The position numbers were made by a program, and so were the translations under genes. A model generated the notes under the pieces. It was not told the DNA's origin. It was given only the letters and a program-made list of their open reading frames with translations, and did not search any database. This document shows, one piece after another, positions 43,733 through 52,406 of a stretch of DNA of 64,000 bases. Location: NCBI GenBank assembly GCA_002717385.1, contig PBDR01000001.1, positions 1-64,000 of the forward strand, given 5' to 3'. The stretch comes from Chloroflexota bacterium (GTDB lineage: Bacteria; Chloroflexota; Dehalococcoidia; Lucifugimonadales; Lucifugimonadaceae). Positions within the stretch are counted from its first letter, which is position 1; every line of letters starts with the position of its first letter.

Positions 43733-44857
43733 ATGAAAATTGAAAACCTGGAAACTTTTATTGTGGATTCATGGTTAATTACAAAAATAACCACAGATAA
43801 CGGGTTGATAGGAGTAGGGGAGTCTACATTTTTTGGTTGGCCAAGAGCTGCAAAAGAAGTAGTGCTTTCATTTAGAAAATATTTAATCGGAAAAGATCCA
43901 TTAAATGTAGAACATCATTGGAATTTTATGTATAGATCTAAATCTATGAGAGGTGGATCAATTGTTGGGGGGATAAGTTCAATTGATCAGGCTTTATGGG
44001 ATATTAAAGGTAAACATTTTGATACCCCAGTTTGGCAACTTCTTGGAGGGAAAGTGAGAAATAAAGTTCGAGCAATGTTGTGTTTACGAACAGGTACAAG
44101 TGATGAAGTCGCAAAACATGCATTAGATGCTAAGAATTCAGGATTTACTGCTCTAAAAGTTTTCCTTTATCAACATGGACACTCCACAATGCGTCACTCA
44201 GAGAGAATAAAAGATTTAGTTGAAAGACTTCAAGCTATCAGAGATTCAGTTGGGTGGGATTGTGATATAGGAGTAGAAATTCACAGGAATATGACTCCAG
44301 GTGATTCTATTGTATTAGCTAAAGAAATTGAACATATTAGGCCATATTTTTTTGAAGATCCTATTGCTCCAGATTCTGTATTATCCTTTGGAGAAGTATC
44401 TGAAAAATCTAATATACCAATGGCAGCTGGAGAAAGGAATTTAAATATCTGGGAATTTAGAGAATACGTAGAAAAGGCTGGGGTTCATTACATACGCCCA
44501 GATGTAGGTTTAGCAGGAGGCTTTACACATTTAAAGAAAATTTGTGCGTTAGCTGAAGCCCATCATCAAGGTATTATACCTCATGCGGTTCCATCTGGAC
44601 CGATAGCAACTGCGGCACATGTTCAGTTAGGGGCATGTGTTCCTAATTGGGAAGTACAAGAACACATTATTGAAGATCAGCCTGTTCATTCCAAAATAGT
44701 TAATAAAATTTCCACATTGAAGAATGGTTTCTTTGAAATTCCTGATAGTCCTGGGATAGGTATTGAATTTAACGAAACTGGCGCAAAACAATACCAACTT
44801 TCCAGTCCTGATATGAAAACAGACTTACGTGATGATGGATCAGTATCTTTAAGATAA
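43733..44857 (+). CDS. MR/MLE sugar-acid dehydratase-like protein, paralog 3
   Basis: A 374-aa paralog of the 38-kb enzyme, with the same layout: ISSIDQALWDIKGKHFDTPVWQLLGGK, GVEIHRNMTPGDS (E-x-H), YFFEDPIAPDS, AAGERN and IIPHAVPSGPI. The FEDPIAPDSV and RPDVGLAGGFTH stretches are near-identical to paralog 2, so the two arose by duplication or share a subgroup. HAV replaces HHF at the last catalytic site. It stands alone on the plus strand, flanked by minus-strand carbohydrate genes. The reaction is probably dehydration of an aldonic or uronic acid. Confidence 0.88.
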   Translation: MKIENLETFIVDSWLITKITTDNGLIGVGESTFFGWPRAAKEVVLSFRKYLIGKDPLNVEHHWNFMYRSKSMRGGSIVGGISSIDQALWDIKGKHFDTPVWQLLGGKVRNKVRAMLCLRTGTSDEVAKHALDAKNSGFTALKVFLYQHGHSTMRHSERIKDLVERLQAIRDSVGWDCDIGVEIHRNMTPGDSIVLAKEIEHIRPYFFEDPIAPDSVLSFGEVSEKSNIPMAAGERNLNIWEFREYVEKAGVHYIRPDVGLAGGFTHLKKICALAEAHHQGIIPHAVPSGPIATAAHVQLGACVPNWEVQEHIIEDQPVHSKIVNKISTLKNGFFEIPDSPGIGIEFNETGAKQYQLSSPDMKTDLRDDGSVSLR

Positions 44858-44866
44858 TACTATTTT

Positions 44867-46441
44867 CTAGTAGTTTACAAACAATTCTACACTTTCGATA
44901 GTTAGTGAATTGTTGACCATTTTATTTCTTTTGATTGTGTTTATATCTATCGAATTAAAACCTTTTACTAAAACTCTTCTATCCAATTCAAAATCAATCC
45001 AATAATGATTGTAATTTATATGTTTTTTATTATACTCAATTTTTGTTTCATTGATTTTATATTCCAACACATCTAATGAAGTAAGATTGTTAATTAGTAT
45101 TCTGAATACAACAGACTTAATGGAATCATCAGTGGGGTCATCAGCTATATCCATTTTAAGATTTATGCTATCACCAGCCTTATCAAGTTTTGCTGGTAAT
45201 GGTGCTTTTGGAACAGTTCGCCCCAATTCACCCATCCTTGGTATTATGACTATAGGGTCATAATCTAATAAATAATGTTTATTTAGTTTAGATATTTTAT
45301 TTGGATCAGCCACTTCTTTCCATGGACCGCGATTGTAATTAGCATTTGCAGCCCATTCGATTAGGTGATTGTTCCATAGATAAATTCCATCGATTCCCGC
45401 TTGCCAGTATGTTGCAGCTGAAGCTCGACACATTTCGTCTGTAAAGACGTTGGGTTCATTGAAAAGTATTTCGGAAGAATACGGTCTAGTAAAAAAAAAC
45501 AAACCAGGATTTTGAACTAGAACTTCTGTTTGAGTGTTTTTTGTATATTCGATTAAATCTTCTACAGGAACTCTATGCATATTTCCATGAGTAACACCTG
45601 CAACTACAATATCAACTAAACCTTCGTCTATCCAAGTTTTTACATCTAACCCATAATTTTTGGATGTATCTATGATAGGAGGGACTCTTACAGAGAGCGC
45701 GAGTTTTCTATTTATTCTTTTTCCTTTTTCGTCTAATTTTGATCTAACCATCCGCATCATTTCAGTAATAAGATCAATATTTTTTTCTTCGGTTCCTTCG
45801 GGGAAAAACCTAGGGAATCTACAAAAATCCCAATCCCAGCCATCGAGGTCATATTTTTCTATGGATTCATAAACGAGCTCCATTTTGTATTCTCGTACTT
45901 CTGGGAGAGCAAAATTATAAGCAAATCTTGTAAAGGATTTCAATCTTTCAATTTTGGAAGGATTACTGGTTGGTCCTAGCAACCAGTCAGGGTTATCACG
46001 TTTTTTTGAAGAATAAGGTACTTTAGTATCAGTGATACCGTCATGGACATCATTAAACCTGGTTGAAATGAATACTTCAAGCCCCATGTCTTTTCCGGCT
46101 TCGATAAGAACTTTAGGTGGATCGTTTCCCTGTTCAATTAATGATCTGGTATTTTCGTATATCCTCCAGTCTGTAGAAGAGTTGAATATTTCCATGTCTT
46201 CACCCCACATTGGTGCGGCTGAAGTATCATGACTGTAAACATCTGAGTACCTGAGAGTTGGTGAGCCATGGAATACATCAGTCCCCAATTGCCAATAAAA
46301 TGTATCGATTTGAGTGTTTTTTAGAGGTCCCAAAGTAACTTCGATAAATTTTTCCTTTGTCATAGGGGCGTCATCTGCGGGTCCACTTAATGATTCTCCA
46401 TCGTTACATAAAACAAATCTTCTCTCTCTATTATTTTTCAA
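44867..46441 (-). CDS. Glycoside-hydrolase-like TIM-barrel protein, unknown substrate
   Basis: A 524-aa protein with a TIM-barrel core resembling the GH10-like/hypothetical glycosyl hydrolase group. It has DTFYWQLGTDVFHGSPTLRYSD, AGKDMGLEVFISTRFNDVHDG, DLDGWDWDFCRFPRFF, LALSVRVPPIIDTSKNYGLDVKTWIDEGLVDIVVAG, and GIDGIYLWNNHLIEW. The DGWDWDF strand offers acidic residues that could be catalytic. The C-terminal ~130 residues form a beta-rich domain. There is no signal peptide. The start is TTG with AAGGAG about 12 bases upstream. The function is not established. Confidence 0.7.
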   Translation of the reverse strand: MKNNRERRFVLCNDGESLSGPADDAPMTKEKFIEVTLGPLKNTQIDTFYWQLGTDVFHGSPTLRYSDVYSHDTSAAPMWGEDMEIFNSSTDWRIYENTRSLIEQGNDPPKVLIEAGKDMGLEVFISTRFNDVHDGITDTKVPYSSKKRDNPDWLLGPTSNPSKIERLKSFTRFAYNFALPEVREYKMELVYESIEKYDLDGWDWDFCRFPRFFPEGTEEKNIDLITEMMRMVRSKLDEKGKRINRKLALSVRVPPIIDTSKNYGLDVKTWIDEGLVDIVVAGVTHGNMHRVPVEDLIEYTKNTQTEVLVQNPGLFFFTRPYSSEILFNEPNVFTDEMCRASAATYWQAGIDGIYLWNNHLIEWAANANYNRGPWKEVADPNKISKLNKHYLLDYDPIVIIPRMGELGRTVPKAPLPAKLDKAGDSINLKMDIADDPTDDSIKSVVFRILINNLTSLDVLEYKINETKIEYNKKHINYNHYWIDFELDRRVLVKGFNSIDINTIKRNKMVNNSLTIESVELFVNY

Positions 46442-46488
46442 AATTTATCATTACTCCTTAATAATCTACAAATTACAAATAATTTCTA

Positions 46489-47529
46489 TTACCATTCAAA
46501 AACAACTTTACCGGTTCCTCCAGAAGCAAATTTTGTGAATGCATCTTCTGCTTCAGAAAGTTTATATTTATCGGTGATAATACTATTTAATGGAATTTTC
46601 CTATCAACTACCCACTGTGATAATTCGCTTAAAACATGAGTACTAAATGTCCATGATCCCATAAGGTTTAAATGTCTGTGAATTATATCCGGAGATGGTT
46701 CAAATGTAACTGTTCCACCTTCACCAACTAAACATGCTCTTCCCCAAATTTTTGTTGATTGAACCATCTGTCTTCTGACAGGTCCAATAGCGGTGGCTTC
46801 AAATCCTGCATCAGCACCTTCACCATGAGTTAGATCTTTTATAGCTTCAACAGGATCAATTTTATTTGGATTGATCGTGTGTGTAGCTCCGTGTTTTTTT
46901 GCAAGTTCTAATCTTTTTTCATCTACGTCAATTCCTATCACAGTTGCGCCCATTTCTGCTCCAAGTAAAGTAGCTGACAATCCAACAGGACCTTGTCCAA
47001 AAACAGCTAAAACATCCAAGCCATTTACATTAAGTCTTTTTAATGCTTGAAATGCTGTTCCTGTTCCACAGGCAATCGCAGCACCTTCAGCGAATGTGAT
47101 TTCTTCAGGCATAGGTATGCACATTTCAGGGAGCACAATCATATAATCAGAGTTTCCTCCATCTGTAGAGAATCCGTAAGTTTTATTCTCTCCGTTTAAA
47201 CATAGTTGAGGCCATCCAGCGACACAATGTTTACATTTTCTACATCCACTATAGTGGTGAACAATTATACGTTCTCCAACTTTTATCCCTTCAATATTTT
47301 TACCAACTTCTGCTACAACTCCGCAGGGTTCATGTCCACTAATATTAAGTCTGCCTTTACTATCAGCAAATTCTCCTCTTTCCTTTTTGTCCATTGCATA
47401 TGGCTTCAAATCGCTTCCGCATAATCCTGAAGATTTCACTTCAATTAAAATTTGATCATCAGTTGGTTGTGGGGTTTCCTCTTCTTCAAATAATATTTCT
47501 TTTTCTCCAGGCAATTTAACTGTTAACAT
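46489..47529 (-). CDS. Zinc-dependent alcohol dehydrogenase (MDR, sorbitol/threonine dehydrogenase-like)
   Basis: A 346-aa MDR dehydrogenase with catalytic zinc ligands SSGLCGSDLKPY and SGHEPCGVVAEVG, structural zinc cysteines HHYSGCRKCKHCVAGWPQLCLNG (four Cys), and the NAD motif VFGQGPVGLSATLLGAEMGA followed by GIDVDEKRL. It oxidises a polyol or alcohol, probably of the sugar pathway given its neighbours. No residue of the family signature is missing. Confidence 0.9.
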   Translation of the reverse strand: MLTVKLPGEKEILFEEEETPQPTDDQILIEVKSSGLCGSDLKPYAMDKKERGEFADSKGRLNISGHEPCGVVAEVGKNIEGIKVGERIIVHHYSGCRKCKHCVAGWPQLCLNGENKTYGFSTDGGNSDYMIVLPEMCIPMPEEITFAEGAAIACGTGTAFQALKRLNVNGLDVLAVFGQGPVGLSATLLGAEMGATVIGIDVDEKRLELAKKHGATHTINPNKIDPVEAIKDLTHGEGADAGFEATAIGPVRRQMVQSTKIWGRACLVGEGGTVTFEPSPDIIHRHLNLMGSWTFSTHVLSELSQWVVDRKIPLNSIITDKYKLSEAEDAFTKFASGGTGKVVFEW

Positions 47530-47580
47530 ATTTTTATCCTTAAATTTTTTATGTCAAGATGAGTTCGATTCATTATACAC

Positions 47581-48327
47581 TTAATATGTTCTTGCAATCC
47601 AATCTGCCCAATACTTTCTTCCATTTAATCCAATTTCGTTAAATGTTGGTGTACCGAAAGGATAATAATCTCTTTTTTCTAAATTTATTAAAGGAATCGA
47701 AGTGAATTTATAGTTCCAATTTTCGTTAGTTTTACTTAAACCACATTCGGTGAAAGAAAAATTACTTAGATCAATGGATGAAATCTCATTCATCATGATG
47801 CTGTTTTTTACCCATTGATTATCATCGTTATTTTTTATAGGGATGCTAAATTTGATAGTCTTATTTGGTTTTATTAGAATACCTTTATCTTCACATCTGT
47901 TACCTGTAAATCTAGCTCGCGTGTTCAAAAATTCTCCGCTAATATTTTCTAACTTTATTCCATCAATACCATTGTCATCATAAAAAAAATAAGTTATCGT
48001 TTTTGAGGTTTTGTTTTCAATATAACCATCTATAAGAATGTATGGTTCTGATTTTTTTTCTGAGTAAGCACTTAATCGTATATGGAATTTAGGTTGGAAA
48101 GTTATCCTTTTTATGTGTAAGGTCACATTATTTTTAGTAATAGATTCATCTAATGAAAAAGTATCTACAGTCACATATTTTTTATTAGAAGTATATTTTG
48201 TAGAAAATTCCCAAACCACTAATATTGACGCAACAACAAAAAAAATTGCACCTAATCCCATTAATGGATTTTCTATCGCCCATCCTATTCTTTTTGTGTG
48301 CTTAAACTTATTAATGAAATCTAACAC
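47581..48327 (-). CDS. Membrane-anchored extracytoplasmic protein, unknown function
   Basis: A 248-aa protein with one predicted helix (residues ~22-42, PLMGLGAIFFVVASILVVWEF) and a large extracytoplasmic beta-rich domain (YILIDGYIENKTSKTITYFFYDDNGIDGIKL...). Two cysteines (NRCEDKG and FTECGLS) could form a disulfide. The IENKTSK pattern is reminiscent of immunoglobulin-like DUF4352-type domains, but I cannot assign a family. It is 34 bp downstream of the dppC-like gene and may be cotranscribed. Confidence 0.6.
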   Translation of the reverse strand: MLDFINKFKHTKRIGWAIENPLMGLGAIFFVVASILVVWEFSTKYTSNKKYVTVDTFSLDESITKNNVTLHIKRITFQPKFHIRLSAYSEKKSEPYILIDGYIENKTSKTITYFFYDDNGIDGIKLENISGEFLNTRARFTGNRCEDKGILIKPNKTIKFSIPIKNNDDNQWVKNSIMMNEISSIDLSNFSFTECGLSKTNENWNYKFTSIPLINLEKRDYYPFGTPTFNEIGLNGRKYWADWIARTY

Positions 48328-48361
48328 TGAAGGTAGGGTTTCAAAAAAATATTATAGAAGA

Positions 48362-49222
48362 TTATTCTCTTAATTGTCTTAACCTAGGATCAAGATAATC
48401 TCTTAGCCAATCTCCAAGAAAATTAAACGCCATAACGGTGAGGAAAATAGCTAGACCAGGAAAAAATGTAACCCACCATGCTGTAGCTATATAATCTCTA
48501 CCATCTGAAACCATAGCACCCCATGCGGGGGTAGGGGGTGGTACACCTACACCTAAGTAACTTAATACAGATTCAGTAAGAATTAGTGATCCGACTCTAA
48601 GACTGCCGATCACAAATAAAGTGTTGACTACACCGGGGAAAATATGTTTCCAAAGAATATACGGTGTGCTTGCGCCCGATATTCTGGCTATAGAAACGTA
48701 ATCTCTTCCTTTTAAAGCTAAAGATTCACCTCTGATTTGTCTTGCAAATGCACCCCAACTGAAAATTATCAGTAAAAGAACAATGACTGACATACTTTGA
48801 CCGAGGACAATTACTACAACAAGTGCTACAAGGATAAATGGAATTGCAAAGGTCAAATCTACAAATCTCATAAGTAATTCGTCGATTTGCCCACCTTTAT
48901 ATCCAGCTATAAGCCCTATTAATGTACCTATTAATCCTCCCAAGCTAAGAACTATCGTTGCAACCATTAAGGATATTCTTGCACCAAATATTACTCTAGC
49001 AAATACGTCTCTTCCTAAAGGATCAGCACCCAGAATGTAATAAGTGGATCCATTTTCATACCAAGAAGGAGGAAAATTTCTATAAAAAAGATCACCACCT
49101 TCACCATTGTTTGTAGTAATGAGTTCTGCAAATACAGCAGCAAAAACCAATAAACCTATTAGTATTAGAGGAACTACAGGATATACTCTTACAAATTTCC
49201 AAGAGGATTGTAATTGTTTCAT
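48362..49222 (-). CDS. Peptide/nickel-type ABC permease (DppC-like)
   Basis: A 286-aa permease of the dipeptide/oligopeptide family. An N-terminal helix is followed by YYILGADPLGRDVFARVIFGARISLMVA, LMRFVDLTFAIPFILVALVVVIVLG and the EAA loop KGRDYVSIARISGASTPYILWKHIFPGV, then LSYLGVGVPPPTPAWGAMVSDGRDYI. It pairs with the DppB-like gene (4-bp overlap). The substrates of this family include peptides, sugars and nickel, and the sequence does not decide which. Confidence 0.93.
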   Translation of the reverse strand: MKQLQSSWKFVRVYPVVPLILIGLLVFAAVFAELITTNNGEGGDLFYRNFPPSWYENGSTYYILGADPLGRDVFARVIFGARISLMVATIVLSLGGLIGTLIGLIAGYKGGQIDELLMRFVDLTFAIPFILVALVVVIVLGQSMSVIVLLLIIFSWGAFARQIRGESLALKGRDYVSIARISGASTPYILWKHIFPGVVNTLFVIGSLRVGSLILTESVLSYLGVGVPPPTPAWGAMVSDGRDYIATAWWVTFFPGLAIFLTVMAFNFLGDWLRDYLDPRLRQLRE

Positions 49223-50136
49223 TCTAATCTTATCCTCGGATCAGCCCATGAATAAAGAAGATCTACTATGAAATTTGCTATCACAAAAAAACCAGCGAAA
49301 ATCATTACTACACCTGTCATAATAGGAAAGTCATTATTAAATACAGATTGTACCGCTAGACGTCCAAGTCCTGGCCATGCAAAAACAGTTTCTGTAACTA
49401 CTGTCCCGGTAAGATATGCAGCTAAAAGTACACCAGCAAAAGTCATTGGAGCTATTAGAGCATTTCTAAATGCATGTTTCCAAACAATCCATCGGGTCGC
49501 AACTCCTTTAGCCCTTGCAAGTACTACAAACTCAGAATCTAGAACTTCTAACATTGATGATCGTACTAATCTTACGAAAGCAGCAGATGCTCCCCATCCT
49601 AGAGTTATCCCGGGTAAGATAAAATGCGTCCAATCTCCCCTTTGTGAGGTTGGAAGCCACTTCAGTTGTACTGAGAAAATTAGTATTAACATTACTCCTA
49701 ACCAAAATGCTGGTAGTGCTTGACCATATAAGGCAAACGTTCTACCTATATAATCCCACACAGAACCTCTCCTAACAGCTGATAAGACTCCTAGAGGGAA
49801 TCCAGTTATTACAGCAAAAAAAAGACCACCTAAAGTTAATTCCAATGTAGGTCTTATTCTTTCACCAATAACTGCTCTAGCAGATGTCCTATGGTACATA
49901 GATCTTCCAAAATCTCCTGTAAGTGCATTTCCAAACCACAACGTATATTGGACAATTAATGGTTTGTCCAGTCCCATTTCTCTTCCCATAGCTTCCCAGG
50001 ATTCTGTTGTTGTATATTCATCTATGTATAAATCCCTAGGATCTCCGGCAGCTCTGGACAATCCAAAGACGATGAAACTTACCAACCAAACTACGGCTAG
50101 ACCGTAAATAACTCTTCTAATAATAAACGTTCGCAT
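49219..50136 (-). CDS. Peptide/nickel-type ABC permease (DppB-like)
   Basis: A 305-aa permease with the DppB N-terminus FIIRRVIYGLAVVWLVSFIVFGLSRAAGDPRDLY, the TGFPLGVLSAVRRGSVWDYIGR segment, EAA loop SEFVVLARAKGVATRWIVWKHAFRNALIAPMTF and the C-terminal TETVFAWPGLGRLAVQSVFNNDFPI. It forms the translocation pore with the DppC-like protein. It is separated from the binding-protein gene by 141 bp containing a long hairpin. Confidence 0.93.
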   Translation of the reverse strand: MRTFIIRRVIYGLAVVWLVSFIVFGLSRAAGDPRDLYIDEYTTTESWEAMGREMGLDKPLIVQYTLWFGNALTGDFGRSMYHRTSARAVIGERIRPTLELTLGGLFFAVITGFPLGVLSAVRRGSVWDYIGRTFALYGQALPAFWLGVMLILIFSVQLKWLPTSQRGDWTHFILPGITLGWGASAAFVRLVRSSMLEVLDSEFVVLARAKGVATRWIVWKHAFRNALIAPMTFAGVLLAAYLTGTVVTETVFAWPGLGRLAVQSVFNNDFPIMTGVVMIFAGFFVIANFIVDLLYSWADPRIRLE

Positions 50137-50191
50137 AGATATTAAAAAAAACTACTATTTTTTCTTTCTTTTATTAATGAATGTTCGATAC

Positions 50192-50243
50192 ATATGAGAA
50201 AGGGACCGATCCGCATTCCGCATCTCCTGTCCCTTTCTCATAT
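50192..50243 (-). promoter_or_regulatory. 15-bp perfect inverted repeat between binding-protein and permease genes
   Basis: ATATGAGAAAGGGAC at 50192-50206 and GTCCCTTTCTCATAT at 50229-50243 are exact inverse complements around a 22-nt loop that itself holds TCCGCAT twice in tandem. It lies 35 bases after the binding-protein stop and 56 bases before the DppB-like start, in one transcription direction. No T-run follows on the minus strand, so it looks more like an mRNA-stabilising or attenuating hairpin than a full terminator. Confidence 0.75.
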
Positions 50244-50277
50244 TTAATTTTTACACTATTTTATAAATGCAGGAATA

Positions 50278-52122
50278 TCATTCCTTCATTTTAATAGTTT
50301 GTGGGTTACCGAAGTAAGGTATGTTACCTTGGTAAGGATTCCACTCTGCAACGGTTGGGTGCAAAGCCCAGTAAGGAGTTGATTCTACCTTGCTTATAAA
50401 GATATGCCAATCAGCAACAAATCCTGTGACTTGTTCGTTGTACGCACGTCTCTTATCTGAATCTGGTTCAGCATCGATTACAGGGTGAAGTTTTCCGAGT
50501 TCATCTGGGAATTCGAATCCACCATTCCAGCTTCCAGCTCTTGGAACCCAAGGGCCAACACCGTTTGTATCTTTCGGTGAAGCTGCTCCAGCAGTGTTCC
50601 AAGCGAAGAATACGTTAAGATCTCTTGATACTAGAGTTGGGCGTCTAGCAGAATATGCTGTCTTTTCAATTTCGACCTTACATCCGCCATCAGACCAGAA
50701 CTGAGCTACAGCTTCAGCAAACTCAGGATCAATTACAACTGTTACGTCAGGTGGTATCCAATAAGGAACTGTGAAACAGTCGGAGTATCCAGCTTCATCC
50801 AATAAAGCTTGGGCTTTATCAGGATCGTAGTCTATGAACCATTCGTCTTTCCATTCAGGCATATCAGGAGTCCATCCGAAATAAGCTAAAGGAGCGGCAG
50901 AACCTAGTCCACCGAATATAGCATTATTTAGTTTTTCTCCATCAACCATGTGTCCCATAGCTTTTCGAATTTTGTGAGCTCTTTCCATAGACTCATCGTT
51001 TCCCCATTCACCTATCCATGGGTGATCATCATCATGCATATATCCTGGCCTAGCAGCTGGGTCGTTACCTTCACCAGCAGCACCTAGATAGTCAGTTTGT
51101 GCCCAGAATTGACCGGAAGCAAACCAACCTTGACCTTTACCACCACCAATTTGTTGAGCTGAACCACCAGATTTCTCTACTGCTTCTGCAACAAATTTTG
51201 GAGGAAGATCTGACAAGTGAATTTCACCATTGACTAGAGCCGCTGTCCTTACAGATGTTTCTGGAATTTCAACGAAAGTCATACTGTCAAGATGAGGAGG
51301 GTGACGCCAGTGATCCTTTACACCAACTGATTCAATAGTGCTTCCTGCAACCCATTTTGTTGCACGGAATGGACCTGTCATATTATCAAGATCAGCCAAA
51401 GAAGCCTCTTCTCCTAATTGATCAAAAGCATCTTTACTTGTGATTGATGCAGTTTGACCATTATAGTTTGACTGCTGTCTGATCCAGTCCTTCTGACAAC
51501 CGGTGTCCTTACATTGAATAAAGACTTTACCGTCTTTTGCTTCAATTGATACAATCCAAGCTCTAAGTTGACCTGCTCTGTTGAAAGTTGATCCTTCAGC
51601 CATTGCTTCATTAAAACTGAAAGCAATGTCTTCAGCATCGACTGTGCCAAAGTCAGGGTTATGGAACTTAATACCTTCCCTGATTGTCCAAGTTAGGGTA
51701 TTTGCAGTATCATCATGTTCCCATGACTCTACCATACTTTTCTCTGGGACATCTTCGTCAACCTGAACAGGTATAGGAGCGTGTTTCATCCAAGTTAATC
51801 CCTCAGTGAAACCCCACATTTGTACACGTTCAAAACAGGAACCTGTTAGGAATCTGTTGTTAAATATCGGTGGACAAATCGCTGGGACACCTATGACTAC
51901 GTCTTGAGTAACCGTTTTTGCAGGTGCTTCCTCTTTAGCGGGAGCCTCCTTTTTTGGAGCTGATGTTGCTGTTGGCTTTGGGGCTTCCTTAGCAGGAGCT
52001 TCCTTAGCAGCAGGTGCAGGTGCTTCAGTTGTAGTTGTTTCCTCATCAGAACTACAAGCTGAAAAAGCAAAAACTGCAAACAAACCAAAGGCTATCAACC
52101 CAAGTTTAATATAGTGTTTCAT
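50278..52122 (-). CDS. Extracellular solute-binding lipoprotein, family 5 (DppA/OppA-like)
   Basis: A 614-aa substrate-binding lipoprotein. The signal peptide ends at a lipobox (FAFSAC), followed by ~55 residues of Ala/Pro/Lys/Glu linker built of APAKE repeats. The SBP_bac_5 domain shows TLTWTIREGIKFHNPDFGTVDAEDIAFSFNEAM, MVDGEKLNNAIFGGLGSAA and DPDKAQALLDEAGYSDC. By eye the gene is visibly richer in G/C than its neighbours, consistent with high expression or selection. AGGA precedes the ATG. It feeds the two permeases downstream, but no ATPase gene is present. Confidence 0.92.
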   Translation of the reverse strand: MKHYIKLGLIAFGLFAVFAFSACSSDEETTTTEAPAPAAKEAPAKEAPKPTATSAPKKEAPAKEEAPAKTVTQDVVIGVPAICPPIFNNRFLTGSCFERVQMWGFTEGLTWMKHAPIPVQVDEDVPEKSMVESWEHDDTANTLTWTIREGIKFHNPDFGTVDAEDIAFSFNEAMAEGSTFNRAGQLRAWIVSIEAKDGKVFIQCKDTGCQKDWIRQQSNYNGQTASITSKDAFDQLGEEASLADLDNMTGPFRATKWVAGSTIESVGVKDHWRHPPHLDSMTFVEIPETSVRTAALVNGEIHLSDLPPKFVAEAVEKSGGSAQQIGGGKGQGWFASGQFWAQTDYLGAAGEGNDPAARPGYMHDDDHPWIGEWGNDESMERAHKIRKAMGHMVDGEKLNNAIFGGLGSAAPLAYFGWTPDMPEWKDEWFIDYDPDKAQALLDEAGYSDCFTVPYWIPPDVTVVIDPEFAEAVAQFWSDGGCKVEIEKTAYSARRPTLVSRDLNVFFAWNTAGAASPKDTNGVGPWVPRAGSWNGGFEFPDELGKLHPVIDAEPDSDKRRAYNEQVTGFVADWHIFISKVESTPYWALHPTVAEWNPYQGNIPYFGNPQTIKMKE

Positions 52123-52133
52123 ACGTTTTTCCT

Positions 52134-52152
52134 AAACCAGATTCACTGGTTT
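52134..52152 (-). promoter_or_regulatory. Leader hairpin adjacent to the binding-protein ribosome-binding site
   Basis: AAACCAG and CTGGTTT form a perfect 7-bp stem with a 5-nt loop (ATTCA as written on the plus strand). It directly abuts the AGGA (complement of 52130-52133) of the solute-binding protein gene. It could stabilise the mRNA 5' end or influence ribosome access. Confidence 0.45.
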
Positions 52153-52194
52153 TAAATTATTCAACCCAAACGAAGTTGTTTAGGTTCTTGAGAA

Positions 52195-52230
52195 ATTATA
52201 CTATACAGTAATTTTCTTTTATAACTTCAA
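52195..52230 (-). promoter_or_regulatory. Candidate promoter of the solute-binding protein gene
   Basis: On the minus strand TTGAAG (52225-52230) is followed after 19 bases by TATAGT (52200-52205), with TATAAT overlapping next to it (52195-52200). Spacing is longer than the ideal 17, so this is only a candidate. It would give a leader of about 65 bases. Confidence 0.3.
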
Positions 52231-52283
52231 AAAAAGGTCTTTTAAAAAAGTTTTTATAAATTTTTTTTGAAAAGCGAGCTTTC

Positions 52284-52338
52284 GATTACGTAAATCAGCA
52301 TATAATGTATAGTATTTACGCATTTCGTAAATGCTATA
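52284..52338. promoter_or_regulatory. Cluster of CGTAAAT inverted repeats upstream of the binding-protein gene
   Basis: TATAGTATTTACG at 52308-52320 and CGTAAATGCTATA at 52326-52338 form a 31-bp near-palindrome with one mismatched pair. A third copy, CGTAAAT, at 52289-52295 is embedded in TTACGTAA. It lies some 50-110 bases upstream of the candidate promoter and after the lipoprotein pseudogene. It could be a regulator-binding region, or the stem a transcription end for the lipoprotein array. Confidence 0.45.
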
Positions 52339-52406
52339 CCTGTTCATAACAAATATGAATTTTAAATAAAATTTAGTTTTTTTGGAAGGAATTTTTATCT
52401 GATATA

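Noticed and set aside
49268-49723. 151-aa plus-strand ORF
   Set aside because: It is antisense to the DppB-like permease, whose family motifs are intact, and its own translation resembles nothing.
48362-52122. Recent horizontal transfer of the ABC importer because of its apparently higher G/C
   Set aside because: The neighbours share orientation and gene style, and highly expressed binding proteins commonly differ in codon use; a composition calculation would be needed to argue transfer.
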